Of a stretch of 64,000 nucleotides of DNA, positions 1 through 11,209 are shown one piece after another. Position numbers and translations under genes: made by a program. Under the pieces are notes generated by a model, which made no database searches, was not told where the DNA came from, and saw only the letters and a list, made by a program, of their open reading frames with translations. Position 1 is the stretch's first letter. Every line of letters starts with the position of its first letter. This DNA comes from Plantago ovata (Eukaryota; Streptophyta; Magnoliopsida; Lamiales; Plantaginaceae): contig CM051455.1 in NCBI GenBank assembly GCA_028274465.1, positions 113,807,547 to 113,871,546 of the forward strand. The letters run 5' to 3'.

Positions 1-1140
1 GTTGGGGTCGAGTGTGTGGTGTGTGTGGTTGCCTTGTTGTGTGATTGTGTGTAATCTGGCTTGCTCTGTGTTGAGACCTGACTTAGTGGTGAGGCAGGTT
101 TGTTTTGTGACACAGACTGATCAAGACCGCAACCATCGCCTGCTAGTATGTCCTCCTACTCAGATATACAGAAATCACCAAACCGACGACCTTGTGTGAC
201 CTGACCTGTGGTGGGTGTTTTTGTGTTCTGTGTGAGGATTTGGTCATCCCGGCGACTCCGTGGTGAGTTTCGTGCCGTTTGAGCGACAGATTCACAACCA
301 TCGCCTGCTAATATGTGCTCGTATTCAGAAATACAGAAGTCACCAAAACGGCGAGGTTGCACAACCACTTCTTGGATTGGTTTATTCTTTATGTTTGGTG
401 TAAGTTCGGATGATTTGTGTACACAATTTCTATCATCCTGGTGAGACATTGACTGTGTGGTTGCAGTAGCATGAGTAGTGTGCTCGACGGTGCTGGTGGT
501 GTTTGTGCAGTGGGTTGAGTGGAAACTTGTGAAATTGTTACACCCAGTGTATTAAGATGTATGTTAACTAGAGGGGGTGAACATCCTAGCCAATATAAGC
601 ATGGCTTCGAATTCAGTCTCAGATGACAACGAACAATTAGTGCAGCTACCTATAGCATACTTGAATGAAAACAGCTCCATCGGTGTTTCAAGGAACTTAC
701 TTGTCGCGATTGCAAGGAAATCGGAAAGACAACTAAAATCCGTCGATTGGTACGACAGATTGATTGATGGCGTATTAAGAATGAGTATTACAGGTTGGGC
801 GGCGTCGCCCATAGTTGTGCTATCGAGCAAGGGTTTCGCGGTGGCTTGATTTGGGGATGAAATAGAATTTTGATTGTGCGGCTGGAATTCAAATTTCTTT
901 TTGAGTTTTGTATGCCGATATTTTTACCGACCACAGAATTGTTACTGGAGTGTGTAAAAAGTCAGCCCGTGATCTCACACCATGCAACGAGCGGCGTGGA
1001 CGCACAGAGAACACACATCGCTGTCGTACCTCCCCATGCCAAATTGGACCAAATTTGTTTCCAATTGGGTCAAAAGCATGCTACCTTTGTCCATATAGTA
1101 TCATTTGGTTCATGAATCTGTGCTTGTGTCTAACATGCTA
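1..1140. other. Unassigned region with a 64-bp dispersed duplication
   Basis: No recognisable gene. A 64-bp segment at 131-194 recurs at 296-359 with about 85 percent identity, spaced 165 bp apart. The intervening sequence is GT-rich and not simply repeated. An 82-codon frame from the ATG at 601 to a stop at 849 (plus strand) and an overlapping antisense frame of similar size match no family I recognise, so I do not call either a gene. This may be the decayed edge of a mobile element beyond the left end of the window. Confidence 0.4.
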
Positions 1141-1179
1141 ATGTGTTACCATTGTGGTATCATTTGGTAAAAAACTCCT

Positions 1180-2330
1180 TTTTCCGTAGCTGGTTCTCTA
1201 ACAGCTTTCTTACCTATTTAGTAAGTATTTAGTAAGTGTTTTTGCAAATGTTTTTGAAGTAGTAAAAGTAGTTTTTCAGTGTTTCATTTTACAACTTCTG
1301 CTGCAATTTCTCCTGAAAAAAGCAGGTAACCGCCAGAAGTTGAGAAGCATGTAAATTGATGACATTACCTACTTTCAGCAATTTGTAACTATTTTTAAAT
1401 TGAAAATTAGTGATTTAACTGAATTTACCAAACACTATAGCTTCTAATTATGTGATCTTAAATTAATTTAGATTAAAATACCAAACACCCATCAATTTTA
1501 ATTAAAATCAACTTTTTTAACTTTTAGCAAAAGTAAACCAATAGTATCTCCTAAACTCAATTGCAAACACTCACTTAGTACTCCCTCATATCATTATTAA
1601 TTGACGTTTTACATTTTTAACCATTTGCCAAAATAGTTGTCGTTTTACACCGACAACGGCCCCACGTATACTGTTATCTCTTTTTTTATTCACCTTCTTT
1701 TTTATTGAGAGTGGTAAAAAAAAAACAATTCATGGCATGGCGCAAATTTTAGAGAGAGTACAGAGTCTTTTTCTGTAGCTGGTCTCTAACAGCTTTTCTT
1801 ACCTATTTAGTAAGTGTTTGCAAATGTTTAAAAAAGTAATTTTGTAATTTTGAAGTGGTAAAAGTAGTTTTTCAATGCTTTATTTTACAACTTCTCCTAA
1901 AAAAGCAAGTAACCGTCAGAAGTTGAGAAGCATGTAAATTGATGCTTCTATTTGCTTTTAGTAGTTTGTAACTATTTTGAAACTGAAAATTAGTACTTTA
2001 ATTGAATTTACCAAGCACTATAACTTCTAATTCTATAATTTTAAAATGCTTTTAGATTAAAATACCAAACACCCATCACTTTTGATGAAAATCAACTTTT
2101 ATTTAACTTTTAGTAAAGTAAACCAAAAGTATCTCCTAAAAGCATTTGCAAACACTCACTTAGTACTCCCTCCTATCATTATTATTTGACGTTTTAGATT
2201 TTTAACCCTTTGCCAAATATTTGTCGTTTTAGACCGACAACGGTCGCACGTATACTGCTATCTCTTTTTTTTATTCACCTTCTTTTTTTATTGAGAGTGG
2301 TAAAAAAATCATGGCAAAAACTTTTAGAGA
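1180..2330. repeat. Two tandem copies of a ~570-bp AT-rich unit
   Basis: The block beginning with GTAGCTGGT near 1190 repeats from about 1770. Both copies hold the same order: an ACAGCTTT..ACCTATTTAGTAAG segment, an AACTTCT..AAAGCA segment, an ACTATAACTTCTAATT segment, then the CTCCCTC..GACGTTTTA sequence that starts the MITE annotated next. Divergence is moderate, roughly 85-90 percent identity by eye with small indels, so the duplication is not recent. No coding potential is visible. It may be a tandem duplication that included the left half of the MITE. Confidence 0.6.
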
Positions 2331-2588
2331 AATTCATCGCGCATATTTTAGAGAAATTCATGGTGCTAAATATTCAAACTTAGCGAGAGGTTGAAGAAGA
2401 TGGAGAGAAATGAATAGTAATACTGAAAGAATCTCTTTTTATTATTAATTTATTATTAATCTGAAAAAGAATATGTATTATTCTATTAATCCAAAGTAAT
2501 TAGAGGCATGATTGCATAGGTCTTCATTAGGCATTCTTAATTTGTGTGAATAGTTCCAAACGACAAATATATGTGATAGGAGGGAGTA
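2164..2588. mobile_element. Stowaway-like MITE (copy 1)
   Basis: A 15-bp perfect terminal inverted repeat, TACTCCCTCCTATCA, is mirrored at 2574-2588. The outer TA fits the TA target preference of Tc1/mariner-derived Stowaway MITEs, and the CTCCCTCC start is typical of that group. The 425-bp interior is AT-rich and non-coding. The left terminus also occurs near 1579 in the preceding duplication, and a damaged second copy lies at about 16995-17980. Confidence 0.7.
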
Positions 2589-2689
2589 ATTATTAGAAAA
2601 TTACCGAGATGGTAATTTCGTGCAGTAAAGACGACTTACGACGCTCCCGAATTGACAATAAAATGGACGAGCTAGAAAAGGACAAACAC

Positions 2690-3880
2690 AACAGTGCCTT
2701 CCCATGAAAATTGAATTGTCCTCAAGGCTATACAAAATTAAGAAATTGAATTTTCATCACAGATACTCGTTCCCAAGTTACATCTTCGAGCAACAAATTA
2801 CTCCAATGAACTAGGACTTCATTTTCCATTTTATTGCGCACCTTGATTGTTCTTGAGGCTAATACAACTACTGGATAAACTCGGGGACAACCATTTGATC
2901 TACCTCAAGAAGAACAAGATTGGGGCTATATTGGTTCTTGATTTTCCCTTTAAGCAAGGATACGTGGAACACGTCATGCATTCTCAATCTTGGAGGAAGT
3001 TGTAGCCGATACGCCACATGACCAATACGTTTTATAATCTTATAAGGACCAAATATTTTATGAAAACTTTTTTGGCCTCCTCAACAATGTATTTCCATGC
3101 TTGAACGGTTGTATCTTTAAAAATACCCAGTCTCCCACATTAAATGACCTTTTCGTACGCTTAGAATCAGCATAAAATTTCATACGCTCTTGAACTTGTG
3201 TCAGATGCTCCCTAAGCACTTGAACCATCTGGTGTCGTTCCTGTATAATCCCTGAGCAGAAGAACATGTTGTTTGTAGATAAGGGACCTTAATGAAAGCT
3301 TTTTAGGGTGATTGTGTATCATACACTTCAAGTAGGTTTCATGGCATCGATTTAACTCGTTTAGTCTGCCCATCAGACTCAGGATGGTGTGTTGTACTCA
3401 TGGAGAGTTTAGTCCCTGCATCTTAAAAAGCTCTTTCCAGAAGGAGCTCTGAAATGCAACATCTCTATCACTAACAATGGACTCTGGGACTCCAGGTAAC
3501 TTGTAGATTTGCTTTAGGTATTTATCAGCCAGTTGTTCCACAGAATATGGGTGTGATAAAGAGATGGAATGTGCATACTTCGTCAGTCTATCAACTATCA
3601 CCCAAATACATCCTTGACATCGGATTTAGGTAGCACCGTGATGAAATCCAAAGAAAATTGTGTCCATGGTGCACAGGGTATTTCTGATGGTTGAAGAAGG
3701 CCAGGGGTTTCCACTGACTCGTCCTTACATTGTTTACAAATGTCACAACCCAAGATATATTTCGCGAAGTCTCTCTTCATGCCCTTCCAATAGAAAGGAG
3801 CCTTGGCCATCAGATAGCTACTATGAATGCTCGAGTGACCTCCTATTAGAGTAGGAACTGTGGTGTTATAGCTTGTATTG
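2690..3880 (-). pseudogene. Ty3/gypsy integrase relic (core to C-terminal end)
   Basis: Minus-strand fragments read in order: integrase zinc-binding end (FYWKGMKRDFAKY..CDICKQCK), catalytic core (WTQFSLDFIT, then IVSDRDVAF), and the C-terminal part (FNVGDWVFLKIQPF, with RKIGHVAYRLQLPP recognisable near 3030). Several stops and frameshifts break it, and about 110 bp near 3290 is missing compared with the related copy at 18.6-18.8 kb. It is the 3' half of the pol whose RT and RNase H lie at 5365-6960; an LTR-like insertion separates the halves. The Tekay/CRM-type order RT, RNase H, integrase fits a chromovirus-like element, but no LTR is left. Confidence 0.8.
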
Positions 3881-5345
3881 TTCAAACACTGTGTCAGTAT
3901 TATTATAACACTTTGTTGTGTTAACAACATCTATGTGTTATGATAACACACACTATAACACGATATGACAATTTTTATAAATACGATTGGAATTTTAATT
4001 AGTTTTGCTTTTTCTTTATTCACATAATTGGTTCCACGATTTTGGTTATTATTGATGTGTATATATGTCTTGGAAAACGATGGAATCAAACAAAGAAAAG
4101 TCCTTGAATAGTTGGGTCGATAAAGGAAAAGAATCAAAGAAGAGTTTCAATATTTTAGGGGAAAAAATTGATCAAACCCCCCAACCTATACTACAAGTGA
4201 GACATTACCCCCTAACCTATTAAATTTGATACTTAACCCCCTCACCTATATAAATTGTTGCAACATACCCCCTATATAATATTTTACTATCAATTTAATA
4301 TTTTCCATTCAATTTAATATTTTTCCTTTAATTAAATTTTTCCGTTTGATTCCAAATTAATCATAATACCTACCGAAAAACTAATTTTGAAAATTATGAT
4401 ATGAAACTAAACGATTTTCACTTTTATAATATAATATAATATAAGTTCAAATATTATTTTTCCGGTATAATTAATGAAAATATTATTTTTTCACTTTTGT
4501 AATATAAAATTGTATTGAAAAAATAAGATTTGAACTTATATTATATAAGTAAAATCTTATATTTTTATAATATAATTTTTAAAATTATTTTTCGATATGA
4601 ATTTAGGATTAATTGGAGTAAAACTGACATATTAAATTGTAGGGAAAATATTAAATTGAATGAAAAATATTAAATTAAAGGGAAAATATTATATAGGGGG
4701 TATGTCGTAACACTTTAAATAGATGAGGGGGTTAAGTCTCAAACTTAATAGGTTAGGGGGCAATGTCTCAATTGTATTAAAGTTTAGGGGGTTTGATCAA
4801 TTTTATCCTATTTTAGGAGATCTGGACAATGGTTCATGATAAGGGAAGATCTCCATAATATGCTGGCTTGATGAGAACGTCTTAATTAATAAATGATCTG
4901 TTGGAGACACGTTCATACCAAAGTGAAGAACATCTTGAAGAATCTCCACAACACTATATATATTGGAGAGAGTTCGACTTCACGACTACAGAAACCGAGA
5001 GTTAATTAGCAGATTGTTCCATATGGTTATTCTGTAGTATTTCACAAGCTTTATAGTTTAGCCTCTGTTGTATCTCGTATTCAGTTTATTAGGTTTAGAC
5101 TTGTCAAGTTCATTAAGTTCTTACTTGTGTTTAAGCTAGTCGGTATAGATCGAGGTATTTCATACTTTGTAATCTTTTCAAACTAGTGATTTAGCCATTG
5201 TGCTCCAAGTGATAGAAATATTACCTGAGAAAATATTTCTCTATGTTCTTTACTTTCCTCTATATTTGTTTTCATTTTTATAATCTCTGATCAGTCGTGT
5301 TGTGAACTGTGTTCTCACAACATAGTTGATTCTGTCTAGTATAAT
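3880..5345. mobile_element. Probable solo copia-type LTR inserted in the gypsy relic
   Basis: The gypsy reading frame stops near 3880 and resumes near 5365. The insert looks like one LTR: a plausible start TGTTATGATAACACAC near 3936 and an end GTGTTCTCACAACA near 5322, with an R/U5-like T-rich stretch (5030-5290). A 649-bp MITE lies inside it. I found no matching 5-bp target duplication, so the exact ends remain open and the 20-40 bp on either side are unassigned. No internal coding region or primer-binding site is present, which is why I call it a solo LTR rather than an element. Confidence 0.5.
4160..4808. mobile_element. MULE-type MITE with long inverted repeats
   Basis: The ends GGAAAAAATTGATCAAACC (4160) and GGTTTGATCAATTTTATCC (ending 4808) are inverted repeats, and the inversion continues inward for roughly 150 bp with CCCCCTAACCTATT-type motifs. 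A 9-bp direct repeat TATTTTAGG flanks it at 4151-4159 and 4809-4817. Long inverted repeats with a 9-bp target duplication are the signature of Mutator-like elements. The interior is very AT-rich and non-coding, so it must have moved with a transposase made elsewhere. Confidence 0.85.
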
Positions 5346-5364
5346 GTTCAAGTTAGATCATTTA

Positions 5365-6960
5365 GTACTTTCACCTCCCATGGCAGAAGAATGGATAATT
5401 TGCATGATTCTGGGCCTGATGTTGAGTAATACTTGAGCAACCAGTTCTGAAATTTCCTCATCCCCTTCATAGCTAGAAATGATTTCGTCTACATACGAGT
5501 AACAAGTGAGCATTGTCCGTTTTATGGCCTATTCTCTTCTTCTTGTTCAGACTGTCTGGACAAAGCATCAGCCACAATATATGCTTTCCCAGGATTGTAT
5601 TCTATAGTGAAATTCTATCCCATCAGCTTATATAACCACTTTGTTGCAACACATTCACTATCTTTTATTCTCTCAAGTACTTAAGGTTCAATTGATCCGT
5701 TCGAATAATGAAAGGAGCTCCAATTAAGTAGCTCGACCATTTCCCAATAGTGAACATAATTGCCAACAACTCCTTTTCATAGTTGCATAAAGCTTGACTT
5801 CTCGGAGACAAGGCTTGACTGAAAAAACTATTGGTTTCTTCCCTTGTAGCAGCACGGCTCCAATCCCAGGCGTACAAGCATCTGTTTCTACTATAAATGG
5901 AACTTTGTTAGGTAAAGCTAGACTGGTGCTTCAATCATTTTCTTCTTTAAAGCCTCAAAGGCCAATTGAGTTGCTTCTCCCCAGTTGAACCTCCTTTTCC
6001 TGGTCAAATCAGTACGTGGCTTTGCTATACCACCATAGCCTTGTATGAACCTCCTATAATAACCTGTCAACCCAAGGAAAGCTCTCAATGCTCGTAATGT
6101 TGTGGGGACCGGCCAATCTACCATAGCCTTCACCTTTCTAGGTCAGTTGCCACACCATTTCCTGCAATTACATAACCCAGATAATCAATGTGATCCATGC
6201 CAAAGCCGCATTTAGATTTCTTGGTGTAAAACTTGTGCTCCTTGAGTAGCTGTAGCACCTATTTGAAGTGACTGGCATGCAAAGTCTCAGTTGGAATATA
6301 TATTAAAATATCATAAAAAAATACAAGTACACATTTTCTGATCAAGGAAGCAAATATTTGATTCATCATCTTCTAAAACGTTGCTGGAGCGTTAGTCAAA
6401 CCGAATGGCATCACTCTAAACTCGTACTGTCAATGGTGAGTGACGAAGGCAGTCTTGCATTTGCCACTTTCCTTGAACATAACTTGAAAATATCCCTGCC
6501 TCAAGTCCAATTTTGAAAATAAAGTGGTCCCATTCATTTCTGACAACAAGCTAGTCTTATATCATCGGCATTGGGAATTTGTCCTTAATAGTGATGTCGT
6601 TCAGCTTGCGATAGTCTACGCACATGCGCCAAGTGTTATCCTTCTTCTTGACAAGTAACACCGGAGCTGCAAACGGGCGTGAACTGGGTGCTTTGAGGCC
6701 TTGATCCTGCATTTCTTCAACCAACCTCTCTACTACATTTTTCAATATATGTGAATATCTATATGGTCTCATGTAGACTAGCTTTGCTTCTTCTTACATT
6801 TCAATCTAGTGTTCAATGTCGCTAGCAGGTGGCAATCCCTTAGGTTCACTAAAGACATCATTGAATTCTTCAAGTATGTTTTTCACAGATTCTGGTAGCT
6901 CTGTAGCTGGTTGTGAAAGTATGTATGTCCTAGAGATAACCACATTAGGGATAAATGGTA
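5365..6960 (-). pseudogene. Ty3/gypsy reverse transcriptase-RNase H relic
   Basis: Reading from 6960 downward: the protease-RT linker (ELPESVKNILEEFNDVFSEP), RT ([20 protein letters not shown] then [17 protein letters not shown]), the RT thumb (RALRAFLGLTGYYRRFIQGY), RNase H (NYEKELLAIMFTIGKWSSYL), and IVADALSRQ near 5575. The strand-transfer site near 6305-6325 reads FFYDILIY where the family has F-x-D-D, so one catalytic Asp is replaced by Tyr. Stops and frameshifts occur between the blocks. With 2690-3880 it forms one dead pol, and the AT microsatellite lies directly at its upstream edge. Confidence 0.8.
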
Positions 6961-6971
6961 CTTGATCACAT

Positions 6972-7089
<118 letters not shown>

Positions 7090-7130
7090 TATATATATAT
7101 ATGTATGTATGTATGTATATGTATATGTAT

Positions 7131-7690
7131 ATATGTTGTTTATTCATGTTTATGTTTACCGTAATCGATAGTCATTTGGATAGGGGTACAAATGATGCAC
7201 TGAGGCTAGCATGCGTTGTGACGTTACATCTCATTAGATGGAGTGTGGTCGATCCCACATCCACGTAATGGACTAGGTCTTTCATAACGGGCGCATGGTT
7301 GTTTGAAATAGAACATGGTAAATCCACCGTGAAATCCATTTGATGTATGAACTATACCTATGTGTCTATGGTAGTAGCGGTAGTTGATGAAGTGATGTAA
7401 GATAGTCCTTAGATTCTCGAGACTTTACCATCACATATATTGAGTAATGTACTTTAGCTGAAACCAATGCTTACACCCGAGTAAGAGGTAGATACGGTCC
7501 AACTGGGTGCCACGGGTTATTTTGGGATATATGACATGTCACGTGATCTCCCACAAATATGTGATGATCATATAACCACGGGGACATGTTTGATATCCAT
7601 ACTAACAACCAGATACATATGACATGCTAATTGCCTCGTGTAAAATACACATATATATAAGTAAACATAAACATGAATAAACAAACATAT
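7131..7690. mobile_element. Rearranged Angela-type LTR fragment
   Basis: The stretch 7150-7450 resembles, in the same orientation, the LTR part at 19590-19860 (CGATCCCAC..CCACG, ATAACGGGCGCATGGTTGTTTGAA, GACTTTACCATCACAT). The stretch 7480-7690 resembles the reverse complement of the LTR part just before it (GGGGACATGTTTGATATC, GTGATCTCCCAC). Both outer ends carry the same 23-bp sequence beginning TGTTTATTCATG, inverted with respect to each other (7138-7160 and 7664-7686). So the LTR has been broken and one part inverted. Divergence from the 19-kb copy is considerable. Confidence 0.6.
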
Positions 7691-8759
7691 ACTCCCTCCG
7701 TCCCAGAACAGTTGCACCATTTAGCCATTTTGGGCGTCCCGTTAGAGTTGCACCATTTCATTTCTTTGCCATATTTGGACATGGTTTTAATAATTTTATA
7801 TTCCATCAACATATTTTTGTGGACACAAATCCCCCCTAAAGTAAAAGAAACACCCACTATCAATATAACTCAATATTTAACTATTCTCCTTATTTTTTGT
7901 GTGTTGAAGGGTAATTCGTTCACTGTCTAATTCGTCTTGAGTCTTCTTCAAAGGGTAACACTTCAGTTTCTACTCAAAGGATGTTCCTTGAGTATAATTA
8001 TAAAATCCTTCAGTACCTGAAATCCACTAGGAAAGGGGGTTAGTGTCTTTTACCCGGTCTGTCGGATATCAGACCGGAGTGTCGACTTTACGAGTAGGGA
8101 GTTGAAGGCTTCCCTAGTGAGAGAAATATTGAGTGTAAGGGAGTCTTGATTACCTTGGGATCTTGAATGAGGTCTCCTTATATACTGATAGTATTTTATT
8201 GTAACTTTGTGTAGGATCGTGACAAGTGTCCGTCTGAGATTGAAGCCTCCTTTGGCCCAAGCCCATTAAGGAGGTCCATGGGCTTTGACCCAAACATCTG
8301 ACCTTGGGTTTGGAGGGCATTCTAGGCATTTCGAGACTTGATGGATCTTTCTGGAAGGTGGACCACCTAAGGACCGACCAGTTGTGGTCGACCTAGGTGC
8401 TCGAGCCTTCCTCATGATCCATTGCTCGAGTAGGACTCTGCCTAGCTATCCCTTGAGGGTATTTCCTTGACGTAAGGTCCTTGATCGACCACCAGGGGTG
8501 GTCGCTCCCTAGAGATGGTTCTTAGTCGCCTTGTCAGCTTGTCCTTTGTGAGCTTTCTTGGAGGGCGACCCCACAATCCTGGTCGAGCCACCCTCCGGTG
8601 ACGTACCTGGAAGGGTGGTCGAGCCCTTTGAGGGACAGTCTTTTAGAGCTCTATCGCGCTCTTAGGCCGCTCCAGTTCGTAAAAGCGGGCTGGACATATT
8701 TCAACACTAAGACTGTGCCCAAAAGCAAATTGTGCAACTGCTCTGGGACGGAGGGAGTA
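7690..8759. mobile_element. Composite Stowaway-like element
   Basis: Terminal inverted repeats of about 33 bp start TACTCCCTCCGTCCCAGAAC and end GGGACGGAGGGAGTA, with GTTGCAC / GTGCAAC next inward. These are the canonical ends of plant Stowaway/mariner-type elements inserted at TA. The element is about 1070 bp, far longer than a usual MITE. The middle (about 7930-8700) is GC-richer, with repeated GGTCGA/TCGACC motifs and a perfect CCGGTCTG / CAGACCGG stem at about 8057-8080, and looks like a separate insertion. No transposase is encoded. Confidence 0.7.
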
Positions 8760-9650
8760 TAAATTACTGTTGATTTTGATAAAGTACATTTGTCCCTAAA
8801 TATGGTTGTCTCTAGGACATACATACTTTCAAAGAAAACCTCGCATGAATTAAGATACGACGACAAAATTACAGTACATATTGCCGATCGAAAAGGCTTA
8901 TGCCATTGAAGGCTCCACTTTATTTGCCTCTTTATCTCTACAACTCTTGCCGATTGAGAAACTCATGGTTCAATTGGGGGGCCCAATTTTCAACTCCGGG
9001 CTGATTGAGAAGTGTTGATGAATGCTTTTTTCGGTCCCTTGGATGAAGGGATCTTCTTCAGTGCATCCATATTGTGCTAGACAGGCGGCAGAGTAGAGGT
9101 GGAGAACCAGTAGAGATGGAGAAAGAGAGCGAGAAAGAATGAAGAAACGAAGAATGGGCGAAATTTATCTTTTAACCCGAAATCAAAACAACCGGGTCAA
9201 GTTGGGTTGGAGGATCCGCGAATTTTCAGTTGGCATGGTAAACTGCAAATTAGTCCGGTCTCTCCCTAAGTTAAAAAGAGACAGTATAACAAAGAGTTCA
9301 ACCATGGTTGGGTTGCTGGAATTACAATCAAAGGTTGCCCCTTAGGCCTTATCTATTTCTGAAAAGTATAAAATAGCAAGAAATGATGAGAACTTTAATT
9401 TATTGGAACAGATATTACAGTTATATAAGAATGATGACTAACAGAAACAGCCCAAAACAAATGTGAGGTAGGTGGAATAGTTATATTAAAATGTTTCCGT
9501 TATGGGATGTAACCGGTCTAATGGGAAAAAGTGACTGGAGTATGGCGTTGCTTCTTATGAGCTTGTTAAATGAAAGAATACGGAGTGTCGAAAGAAGATG
9601 CAGTGGCGGCTAAGTTTGTGAAAGCATCAGAGGAGAGATGGAAAAGCCAT
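8760..9650. other. No confident gene; possible gene 5' leader
   Basis: A 26-codon minus-strand frame (ATG near 9072, starting MDALKKIPSS) is preceded by a CT-rich run near 9095-9140 like a plant 5' leader. It ends quickly and has no visible continuation, so it is not called. The plus-strand frame 9139-9345 has no recognisable content. The rest is AT-rich and featureless. Confidence 0.3.
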
Positions 9651-9699
9651 CCCTGTTTGGGAAAGTTGCATGTATGAGATTCTAGAAGGAAACAGAAAT

Positions 9700-10230
9700 T
9701 TAAAGATCAACAGTATTCGCCTCTGATGCTCTCTGTTGTGGATAGGCCTATGTCAATGCGTCACTGATAGATGCCTCAATCAAAATATGTTGTAGGCAGG
9801 CAGCTTCAACGCATTACCAGTAGATGCTAGAACACAAAGATGTGATTTGTTGCAAAATCACAACGGAAAATGTACTCTCAAGAAAGTAATCAGCAAGATC
9901 ATAATACATATATGAAACCAGAATCAATATGCTACACACACACCTGATCACTACTGTTACTGAATTTTATCAAGCTTCAATTGCTTGTATCAAACATTTT
10001 ATTTGGCTTGCTTTCTGTTGTGGGTAGAGCGGGCCCAATATCAATGTGTCACTGATATATGCCTCTAACCAAAACAAGTTATCCGTAAGCAGCTTCAGGT
10101 TCCAAATCAGTTACTACTCTTTCTTCAATTTCAGTAAACATGTCCTTATCCCATCTCTTTACAGCATTACGAATCTCAACTGGAGTATCAGGTACAGTTC
10201 AGCAAGCTTTGAGAAACCTGACCTGTAGAT
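9700..10230 (-). repeat. Duplicated terminal exon and 3' flank of an unknown gene
   Basis: The segments about 9720-9830 and 9990-10120 are diverged direct copies: both carry CTGTTGTGG, then TATCAATG..TCACTGATA.ATGCCTC, then AACA..TTGT, then GCAGCTTCA. In the right copy the segment continues into the open frame at 10079-10179. The left copy has lost the stop codon position. Together they look like a tandem duplication of a gene's last exon and 3' flank. Confidence 0.45.
10079..10179 (-). CDS. Putative last exon of an unidentified host gene
   Basis: An exon-like minus-strand frame reads EIRNAVKRWDKDMFTEIEER and continues VVTDLEPEAAYG to a TAA at 10079-10081. A plausible acceptor, GATACTCCAG, precedes it; the frame stays open for 5 codons further upstream. 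Composition is protein-like (charged, amphipathic) and contrasts with the AT-rich flanks. I do not recognise the family. It may belong to the same locus as the exon-like segments at 11138-11209, 12243-12358 and 14623-14713, but I could not chain them with confidence. Confidence 0.35.
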
Positions 10231-11137
10231 AATTACCAAGCCAGAATCACACCTCAGTTTGTGAACAGCTTATCTGAATAATCCATTAGTTCATGCATAC
10301 AATTTACACTAGCATCCTTTTTCAATACAAATAATAATTGAATATAGAAGAGTAAATCCGGAGTAGTATTTTAGTAGTCATATTTATAAGCAAGCAATAT
10401 CAGAGTGTTTGAATGGAAACAGAATTTAAACATATATCACAAAATTTAGGGCATAATTAGCTAAGGATCAGATAAAATAGTATATACTGTCCAGCTATGA
10501 ACTAATCCTGAAATTGATCATCTTGAATAAGGTTGGACATCACATTACAAGAGAAAATTACATAGTGCAAAGGTTTCTGACGAAGTGTAGGGGCTTCAAC
10601 ATTGAATTTTAAGCTTTGGGAGAATTTAACCACAGAGAACTACAAGAATCAACATTAGCTTTTCTGCATGCTCCCTAGCAGGGAGGGTAACAATCTAACA
10701 CCGGATATGAACATAAGTGAAAAGTATCGACTTAAGGCAATCGAAGATGCATCACAACTTAAAGGAGCATTATAAATTCAGAAGTGAAACTAAATTCTCA
10801 GCTTCCCGATTCAACTATGGGGACTTCCGAAAACTGCAGAAATACTGGGATTTACGTTTCAATACAATCCACAGCTTACTTCCAAAAATTACAATCGCCC
10901 AAAGAAGAAACTGATTCATCAGAAGGCATATAACACTTATAATGGAGCTACCGCAATGAAGCTAACCTTACTGCCACTACAGCAACATCACTAAAGGTAA
11001 AAATTTCATAATGAACCAAATAACTAATGATGCTAGCTAAAACAAGAAGTGCATGATTAAGAAAACAAAGCGATATGAAACTGCCACGCCGCAAGACAAC
11101 ATTCAACCAAACCGGAAACCAAAACCTAACTACACAC
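10230..11137. other. Intron-like AT-rich sequence
   Basis: About 900 bp with no repeat signature and no convincing frame. T-rich on the minus strand, as expected for plant introns lying between the exon-like segments on either side. The 65-codon plus-strand frame at 10717 shows no family resemblance and is ignored. Confidence 0.3.
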
Positions 11138-11209
11138 CTCATCCTCCAGTGCATTAAATTCACGCTCTTCAGGCGGCAACAGATGCACAGATTCCTCATC
11201 CCTTCGTAG
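11138..11209 (-). CDS. Putative internal exon of an unidentified host gene
   Basis: A 72-nt minus-strand segment bounded by an acceptor (GATAG at 11210-11214) and a donor (GTGTGTAG from 11137 downward) encodes 24 residues, starting LRRDEESVHLLPPEEREFNA and ending LEDE. The other frames contain stops. The acidic, Pro-Glu-rich peptide looks like real protein, but I do not recognise it. A leader-like sequence with ACTTAAACCCTAGACC lies near 11683-11695 on the same strand, so a gene could also start there. Confidence 0.35.

Noticed and set aside
1..60. Telomere-like GT repeats
   Set aside because: The TGTG-rich start lacks a TTTAGGG unit or regular period.
577..849. 90-codon hypothetical protein
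   Set aside because: Start is GTG or an internal ATG, no family resemblance, and the opposite strand is equally open.
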